Assembly (NCBI GenBank): GCA_045114235.1
Contig: JBGUKB010000094.1
Location: forward strand, 1 to 7,688
Length of the DNA: 7,688 nt
Direction: 5' to 3'
Source of the DNA: UBA1732 sp045114235
GTDB taxonomy: Bacteria; Verrucomicrobiota; Lentisphaeria; Victivallales; UBA1829
Part shown: positions 5,446 through 7,688 of the stretch, piece by piece
Layout of the letters: each line of letters opens with the position of its first letter
Numbering within the stretch: the first letter of the stretch is position 1
Translations under genes and position numbers: made by a program
Notes under the pieces: generated by a model
Database searches by the model: none
Told to the model about the DNA's origin: nothing
Seen by the model: the letters and a program-made list of their open reading frames with translations, nothing else

Positions 5446-6657
5446 TCAGTTGTTCACGTCGATGGAAGACGGATCGTTCCGGTGCGCGTATACGCTTTGC
5501 GCGATGCCCAGATAACACAGCATGGCGACCAGGAACGTGCCGCCGTAGCTGATGAACGGCAGCGGGAGTCCCGTCACGGGGACCAGCCGGATGCACATGC
5601 CGATGTTGATAAAGACATGGGTCATGAGGATGGCGGCGATGCCGACGCACAAATACCGTCCGAACAGGTCGGAGGACAGCAGCGCCGTCCGCAGGATGGA
5701 AAAGAGCAGCAGTCCGTAGAGCAGGATGAGGGAGAAGGTACCCGCGAAGCCCGTTTCCTCGGCGATGACGGGGAAGATGAAGTCGGAGTCGGCGACTTTC
5801 GGCGGCAGGTAGCCGAGCATGGTGTGCGTGCCCTGGCGGTAGCCTTTGCCCGTCATGCCGCCCGTGCCGACCGCGATCTCCGCCTGGATCACGTTCCAGC
5901 CGCCGCCGAACCGTTCGCTTTCCGGGTCCAGGAACATTGCAATGCGTTTTTTCTGGTAGTTCTTCAGGATCGGGGTCTTGTAGGCGATGACGGGGCCGCC
6001 GATGCAGAACACCGCGATGACGGCGATGTAGATCCAGCGCAGGTTCGCGGCGAAGAGGATCGCGGCGGCGAGCGGGATCAGGACGATGGCGGTCCCCAGG
6101 TCGGGTTCCTTGTAGATCAGGAGGAACGGAACCCCGGTCAGGAACAGGACCAGGGCGATCCACCATATCTTGTTGATGTTGACTCTTTTCAGCGACGCCA
6201 GCCACGCGACGGCGAAGAGCACGGCCATTTTTCCGAGTTCGGACGGCTGGAGGCTGAACGGGCCGACGTCGATCCAGCGCCGGGTGTTGTTGCGGACCGG
6301 GCCGAACAGCAGCACAAGCACGAGCACCGCGATGACCATCGGGTAGAACAGCAGGGTGGAAAGCCCGATCCAGCGGTAGTCCAGCATGATGAAGATGAAC
6401 CAGAGCGCCAGGCCGACCGCCAGATAGACGCACTGGCGTCCGAACAGCTCGACGTGATGCCCGCCGACCTGCTGGCCGGTGCTGTGGACGAAGCACATTC
6501 CGATGGTCAGGAGAAGCGCCAGCGGAATGATCTGCATGAGGTCGAACCGGGCGAAAAAGCGCACGATCGCGCCGCGCAGGATCTGCGCGTTCGTCTCTTC
6601 GCGTTCCGGCTTTTTGACCGTCCCGGAGAGCTTGCGCCGCCTTTTCCGTTCCGCCAT
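5446..6657 (-). CDS. rodA: Rod-shape-determining peptidoglycan glycosyltransferase RodA (SEDS family)
   Basis: RodA polymerises lipid II into glycan strands in the inner membrane, working with a class B penicillin-binding protein and MreB in side-wall growth. The 403-residue protein has a basic cytoplasmic tail (1-38) followed by about ten hydrophobic segments. SEDS blocks are RRWIDVGPFSLQPSELGK (126-143), KEPDLGTA (183-190), YLPPKVADSDFIFPVIAEETG (283-303) and PVTGLPLPFISYGG (360-373). Asp292 in SDFIF matches the conserved extracytoplasmic aspartate needed for polymerase activity (Asp262 in E. coli RodA). KEPDLGTA and the long region before DFIF favour RodA over FtsW. The ATG at 6657 has an excellent ribosome site, AGGAGG at 6671-6666, eight bases away. 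It follows purA by 38 bases and is probably co-transcribed. The usual partner gene for PBP2 is not adjacent. Confidence 0.93.
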   Translation of the reverse strand: MAERKRRRKLSGTVKKPEREETNAQILRGAIVRFFARFDLMQIIPLALLLTIGMCFVHSTGQQVGGHHVELFGRQCVYLAVGLALWFIFIMLDYRWIGLSTLLFYPMVIAVLVLVLLFGPVRNNTRRWIDVGPFSLQPSELGKMAVLFAVAWLASLKRVNINKIWWIALVLFLTGVPFLLIYKEPDLGTAIVLIPLAAAILFAANLRWIYIAVIAVFCIGGPVIAYKTPILKNYQKKRIAMFLDPESERFGGGWNVIQAEIAVGTGGMTGKGYRQGTHTMLGYLPPKVADSDFIFPVIAEETGFAGTFSLILLYGLLLFSILRTALLSSDLFGRYLCVGIAAILMTHVFINIGMCIRLVPVTGLPLPFISYGGTFLVAMLCYLGIAQSVYAHRNDPSSIDVNN

Positions 6658-6665
6658 GATGCGCC

Positions 6666-6671
6666 CCTCCT
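6666..6671 (-). promoter_or_regulatory. rodA: Strong ribosome binding site of rodA
   Basis: AGGAGG on the minus strand, eight bases before the rodA ATG, in the 38-base gap after purA. It fixes the rodA start. With no promoter-like sequence in the gap, it suggests rodA is translated from a shared purA transcript. Confidence 0.7.
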
Positions 6672-6695
6672 GCGGTTTCCCTGCGGCCGCGCGGA

Positions 6696-7688
6696 TCAGA
6701 CGCGGAAGGTCTGATTGCGGTCGGGACCGACGGACACGATGCCGATCTTCGATTTGGTGAGCTCGGCGATGCGTTTCAGGTATTTCTGGGCGTTGGCGGG
6801 AAGGCTGTTCCAGTCGAGGATGCCGGTCGTGGAGGTCTCCCAGCCGGGCATGGTCTCGTAGACGGGCTCGACGCGGGCGAGGTCGTAGACATCCTCGGGG
6901 AACGTGGTGACGGTCTTGTCGCCGATCTTGTAGGCGGTGCAGATCTTGATCTCTTTGAGCTTATCAAGCACGTCCAGCTTCGTGATCGCGAGGAAATCCA
7001 CGCCGTTCACCATGCAGCTGTGGCGGCACGCGACAGCGTCCAGCCAGCCGCAGCGGCGCGGACGGCCCGTGGTGGCGCCGAATTCGCCGCCCTGCGCGCG
7101 CAGGAATTCGCCCTGTTCATCGAAGAGCTCGGTCGGGAAGGGACCTTCGCCGACGCGCGTGGAGTATGCCTTCAGGACGCCCCAAACCTCGGTGATGGCG
7201 CGGGGCGGCAGGCCGGTGCCGGTGCACGCGCCACCGCTGGTGGTGTTGCTGCTGGTCACATAGGGGAACGTGCCGTGGTCGATGTCGAGGAACGCGCCCT
7301 GCGCGCCTTCGAGCAGGACGTGCACGCCGTTGGCGTTGGCTTCGTTGATCGTGACCACGGTGTCGGCGAGGTGGGGGACCAGCACGTCGCGCGCGGCGAC
7401 GACTTCCTTCCACGCGGCCTCGACGTCGAGCTGGGCGCCGCCCATCGGGACGTATTCGCGGTTGTATGCTTCGGCGTTGTCGCGGAAATGCTTCTCGAAG
7501 CGGGCGAGGTCGCGCATTTCGCCGCCGCGGATGCCGGTGCGGTCCGCCTTGGAGGAGTACGCCGGGCCGATGCCGCGCTTGGTGGTGCCGATCTTCTTGT
7601 CGCCCTTCGCGGAATCCTCCTTGAAGGCGTCGATGAGCTTGTGCCACGGCATGATGAGGTGGCAGCGCGTGCTGAGCTGGATCCCGGA
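6696..7688 (-). CDS. purA: Adenylosuccinate synthetase PurA (N-terminus outside the window)
   Basis: PurA joins IMP and aspartate using GTP to form adenylosuccinate, the first committed step to AMP, in the cytoplasm. The frame is open to the window edge, and 330 residues are visible; about 100 N-terminal residues, including the phosphate-binding loop, are missing. The visible part begins SGIQLSTRCHLIMPWHK, the family's 'S.R.HL..P.H' stretch, so the in-frame Met at 7652 is internal. Blocks in the fragment's own numbering are KIGTTKRGIGPAY (32-44), LEGAQG (126-131) followed by LDIDHGTFPYVTSSNTT (134-150), GRPRRCGWLD (208-217), the guanine-recognition TKLD (236-239) and the C-terminal GPDRNQTF (321-328). 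The C-terminus is complete. rodA lies 38 bases downstream on the same strand. Confidence 0.96.
   Translation of the reverse strand, partial: SGIQLSTRCHLIMPWHKLIDAFKEDSAKGDKKIGTTKRGIGPAYSSKADRTGIRGGEMRDLARFEKHFRDNAEAYNREYVPMGGAQLDVEAAWKEVVAARDVLVPHLADTVVTINEANANGVHVLLEGAQGAFLDIDHGTFPYVTSSNTTSGGACTGTGLPPRAITEVWGVLKAYSTRVGEGPFPTELFDEQGEFLRAQGGEFGATTGRPRRCGWLDAVACRHSCMVNGVDFLAITKLDVLDKLKEIKICTAYKIGDKTVTTFPEDVYDLARVEPVYETMPGWETSTTGILDWNSLPANAQKYLKRIAELTKSKIGIVSVGPDRNQTFRV

Noticed and set aside
5482..6714. 410-codon plus-strand open frame opposite rodA
   Set aside because: Extremely charged (Asp/Glu/Gln/Arg/His) antisense of the hydrophobic rodA product; an expected artefact of transmembrane codons read backward.

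Overview
The window is a GC-rich bacterial chromosome segment with four well-supported long protein genes, one tRNA gene and, at the left edge, a small patch of mobile DNA. The organism cannot be fixed from sequence alone. A membrane-anchored formylglycine-generating-enzyme-like (FGE-like) protein beside ordinary housekeeping genes, plus the general protein style, makes a PVC-group bacterium (for example Lentisphaerota) a reasonable guess, held at low confidence.

Region by region. Positions 1-138 look like the left end of an IS66-family insertion sequence reading leftward. It has a terminal GTAA, a sigma70-type promoter, a strong ribosome binding site, and the first 14 codons of a TnpA-like accessory protein that runs off the window. 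This end sits exactly inside a fragment of an IS256-family (Mutator-type) transposase gene (139-307, minus strand), so the two elements are nested. Positions 306-488 could encode a 60-residue single-pass membrane protein, whose start overlaps the edge of the transposase fragment. Positions 489-761 are AT-rich, have no convincing gene, and hold several short repeats and palindromes. They abut the 3' end of a tRNA-Arg(ACG) gene (762-838, minus), a common type of integration site. The tRNA is complete but has a U-U mismatch at acceptor pair 3-70.

From 913 to 3837 on the minus strand there is a two-gene unit. mnmG (tRNA wobble-uridine modification enzyme) is followed, with a 4-base ATGA overlap, by a DppC/OppC-type ABC transporter permease, then a hairpin-plus-T-tract terminator. 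A short divergent intergenic region (3838-4004) carries back-to-back promoters: one for mnmG and one, with an extended -10, for the rightward gene. That gene (4005-5336) encodes a membrane-anchored FGE-like protein lacking the catalytic cysteines of true FGE. It converges on a second leftward pair: purA (adenylosuccinate synthetase, 5' end outside the window) followed after 38 bases by rodA (SEDS peptidoglycan glycosyltransferase).

How the genes relate: purA supplies AMP synthesis, rodA builds side-wall peptidoglycan and mnmG tunes decoding. No shared pathway links them beyond housekeeping. I found no convincing undescribed system. The most interesting parts are the nested insertion sequences and possible integration scar next to the tRNA gene, the tRNA acceptor mismatch, the orphan permease coupled to mnmG, and the cysteine-less FGE-like protein.
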